Assembly: GCA_036375165.1 (NCBI GenBank)
Contig: DASUSI010000178.1
Coordinates: forward strand, 1-64,000
Origin: WHSM01 sp036375165
GTDB lineage: Bacteria; Actinomycetota; Actinomycetes; Mycobacteriales; Micromonosporaceae
DNA: 64,000 nucleotides
Direction of reading: 5' to 3'
The position numbers and the translations under genes are program-made. Positions 62,351-64,000 of this stretch are shown in pieces (position 1 is the stretch's first letter; the number at the start of each line of letters is the position of its first letter). Below the pieces are notes generated by a model. The model worked only from the letters and a program-made list of their open reading frames with translations. It was not told the DNA's origin and did no database searches.

Positions 62351-63289
62351 GTGTCCGCCGAACCAGTCGTGCCCACCGGGGCGCACCGGGGTCCGTTCCG
62401 GCCCGGTGACCGGGTGCAGCTCACCGACCCGAAAGGCCGCCCGCACACCATCACCCTGGAGCCGGGAAAGGTGTTCCACACCCACCGGGGTGGGCTGCGT
62501 CACGACGATCTGATCGGCTGCGGCGAGGGCGTGGTGGTCGCCTCCTCGGGAGGCACGCGTTACCTCGCGTTCCGGCCGTTGCTCACCGATTACGTGTTGG
62601 GCATGCCACGGGGCGCGCAGGTGATCTACCCGAAGGACACGGCACAGATCGTCGGGTACGGAGACGTTTTCCCCGGGGCGCGGGTGGTGGAAGCCGGTGC
62701 CGGCTCGGGGGCGTTGACGTGCTCGCTGCTGCGGGCGGTTGGGGAACGCGGGCGGGTCTTCTCCTACGAGCTGCGGCCGGACTTCGCCGACGTGGCGCGG
62801 CGCAACGTCGAGCGGTTCTTCGGTGGTCCACACCCGGCGTGGCGTCTGACGGTCGGCGACATCGCCGAATGCCGGGAACTGGAGATCGACCGAGTGGTGT
62901 TGGACATGCTCGCGCCGTGGGAGGTGCTCGACACGGTGGAGCGGGTACTGGTCCCCGGTGGCGTACTGGTGGGTTATGTCGCGACCACGCCGCAGCTGTC
63001 GGAACTCGTCGAGGCGCTTCGGGAACGGGGTTCGTTCGCCGAGCCGCGGGCGTGGGAGACGTTGCAGCGTGAGTGGCACGTCGAAGGGCTCGCGGTGCGC
63101 CCGGACCACCGGATGGTGGCGCACACCGCGTTCCTGGTCACGGCGCGGCGGCTGGCTCCGGACGCGGTGCCGCCGGCACGGCGGTTCAAGCCCAGTCGGG
63201 GGGCACAGGCGTACGCCGCCCGGAAAGCCGCCGGGCAGGTCGCCGAGCGCGACGGTGCTGCGGCGCCGGATTCGGCCGACCCCGACTGA
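62351..63289 (+). CDS. trmI: tRNA (adenine-58-N1)-methyltransferase
   Basis: A 312-residue SAM-dependent enzyme that methylates A58 of the tRNA T-loop. The N-terminal barrel (FRPGDRVQLTDPKGRPHTI) precedes the Rossmann domain with VVEAGAGSGALTCSLLRAVG and VFSYELRPDFADVARRN; VVLDMLAPWEVLDTVERVL holds the catalytic Asp. The lysine-poor C-terminal tail looks disordered. GTG start with AGAGGAACGCC upstream. Typical neighbour of arc in proteasome-bearing actinomycetes. Confidence 0.95.
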   Translation: MSAEPVVPTGAHRGPFRPGDRVQLTDPKGRPHTITLEPGKVFHTHRGGLRHDDLIGCGEGVVVASSGGTRYLAFRPLLTDYVLGMPRGAQVIYPKDTAQIVGYGDVFPGARVVEAGAGSGALTCSLLRAVGERGRVFSYELRPDFADVARRNVERFFGGPHPAWRLTVGDIAECRELEIDRVVLDMLAPWEVLDTVERVLVPGGVLVGYVATTPQLSELVEALRERGSFAEPRAWETLQREWHVEGLAVRPDHRMVAHTAFLVTARRLAPDAVPPARRFKPSRGAQAYAARKAAGQVAERDGAAAPDSADPD

Positions 63290-63313
63290 ACCCGTGGGGC
63301 CTGTCCCGGCGGT

Positions 63314-63658
63314 TCAGTCGTCGGTGTCCGGCCCCGCGATCTCGACGCCGTCGCGGGCGCGGCGGACGTGGATGCATTCGCCGGGGCACTCCCGGGCGGC
63401 GTCGATGACTTCCAGCCGGAGGTGGTCTGGCACCTCGGTGTGGGCTCCTGGCTCGGTGAGCAGGGCCCCACCGGTCGTCTTGACGTACGCCAGCCCGTCG
63501 ATGTCGAATTCGAAGACGTCGGGGGCGTACTGCACGCACAATCCGTCGCCGGTGCACAGGTCCTGGTCGATCAACACCCGCAGACGTTCCCCGTCGACGG
63601 GGGCCGCGTCGGCGGTGGCGCCAGCGGACGCTGGTTTCGTGGAAGACAGGGCACACAC
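63314..63658 (-). CDS. Ferredoxin
   Basis: A 114-residue single-cluster ferredoxin. The first cluster half is DQDLCTGDGLCVQYAPDVFE and the second ARECPGECIHVR, giving the ligands Cys-x5-Cys...Cys-Pro of a 3Fe-4S or 4Fe-4S protein. It carries electrons in the cytosol. The GTG at 63658 sits in a GAGGAGG sequence, so the exact start within the first residues is uncertain. Between trmI and arc, as in related genomes. Confidence 0.9.
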   Translation of the reverse strand: MCALSSTKPASAGATADAAPVDGERLRVLIDQDLCTGDGLCVQYAPDVFEFDIDGLAYVKTTGGALLTEPGAHTEVPDHLRLEVIDAARECPGECIHVRRARDGVEIAGPDTDD

Positions 63659-63828
63659 CTCCTCGACGGATCTTCGGTCAAGGGTAGAGCCCCCAGGCGG
63701 GCCCGGCATCCGTACCCCGAAGGTTGGCAGGTCCGCCACAGGGTCGTAAGAGGGGGCGTCAGGAACGGCCGGATGGGCGATTTTGAGGCTAGGGTGGTAC
63801 ACACGACCTCGAGCCGGGGAGGTGGGAC

Positions 63829-64000
63829 GTGACACGCGGTGAGGACGCTGAAGCACGGGCCGCGCGTCTGGAGAATGAGGCCAACGACCTCTCCGCCCAA
63901 GTGAGTTTCCTGCAGGAGGAAGTCACGCTGCTGCGGCGCAAGCTGAGCGACAGCCCGCGCCACATGCGGCTCCTGGAGGAAAGGCTCGCTGCGGCGCAGG
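63829..64000 (+). CDS. arc: Proteasomal ATPase ARC/Mpa, N-terminus only
   Basis: The first 57 codons of a gene cut by the window edge. GGGGAGGTGGGAC precedes a GTG start; the product reads MTRGEDAEARAARLENEAND, then VSFLQEEVTLLRRKL and MRLLEERLAAAQ. This is the coiled coil that begins ARC/Mpa, the AAA ATPase that unfolds pupylated proteins for the 20S proteasome. Position after the ferredoxin gene supports the call. A TAGGGT box at 63790-63795 may be its promoter. Confidence 0.88.
   Translation, partial: MTRGEDAEARAARLENEANDLSAQVSFLQEEVTLLRRKLSDSPRHMRLLEERLAAAQ

Overview
The window reads as chromosome of a high-GC actinomycete, most probably a Micromonosporaceae member (Micromonospora, Salinispora or a relative). 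The evidence is a GC-rich third codon position in nearly every gene, a mycothiol ligase (mshC), the start of a proteasomal ATPase (arc/mpa), an F420-type (LLM) oxidoreductase, and many leaderless promoters in which a TAnnnT box lies 6-8 bases before the start codon. No rRNA, tRNA or CRISPR array was seen.

Left end (1-6.36 kb). Two minus-strand genes lie in tandem. One encodes a very large fibronectin-III-type protein and the next is cut by the window edge. Their style differs from the rest, and a decayed IS6-family transposase with one recognisable terminal repeat separates them from what follows. I read this as an acquired or rearranged segment.

Biosynthetic island (6.36-17.74 kb). Ten enzyme or transport genes form two divergent units. 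The minus unit is an MFS exporter and an ATP-grasp-type ligase. The plus unit is an acylating aldehyde dehydrogenase, a 4-hydroxy-2-oxovalerate-type aldolase, a JmjC/cupin hydroxylase, an alpha-oxoamine-synthase-like PLP enzyme, a CitE/HpcH-like lyase, an ornithine-cyclodeaminase-family reductase, a second ATP-grasp ligase and a MaoC hydratase. The genes overlap by ATGA/TGATG or are closely spaced. A 35-codon ORF with the same ribosome-binding sequence as the hydroxylase gene ends inside the start codon of the dehydrogenase gene and could encode a precursor or leader peptide. The enzyme set (lyase + MaoC + PLP carbon-carbon condensing enzyme + ligases) recalls ketomethylene pseudopeptide pathways such as ketomemicin, but the combination is not one I recognise. 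It is the best candidate here for an undescribed system.

Accessory region (17.8-32.3 kb). This holds an M24 aminopeptidase, a secreted M43 metalloprotease, a secreted GH25 lysozyme, a PhyH-type dioxygenase with a divergent AraC regulator, a P-type metal ATPase fused to a hemerythrin domain, a gene of unknown function, an HldE-type ADP-heptose enzyme facing a GT9 heptosyltransferase-like enzyme, an FMN alpha-hydroxyacid oxidase and a secreted SGNH hydrolase.

Conserved chromosomal backbone (32.4-64 kb). M20 peptidase, small conserved proteins, beta-propeller lipoprotein, aldo/keto reductase, LLM oxidoreductase, uppP, phosphatase, DUF3090, SCO1664-type kinase-like protein, mshC, PAC2, metH, RecB-like nuclease, trmI, ferredoxin and arc follow the order remembered for the Mycobacterium tuberculosis Rv2141c-Rv2115c region. 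Inserted in it are dinB with a LexA box, a gluconate locus (gntK, an Nramp-like permease and a divergent GntR regulator around a perfect palindromic operator), a HutC-type regulator, an AlkZ-like protein, a DEAD-box helicase, glyA with a clear ZTP riboswitch, and an FtsX-type ABC exporter.
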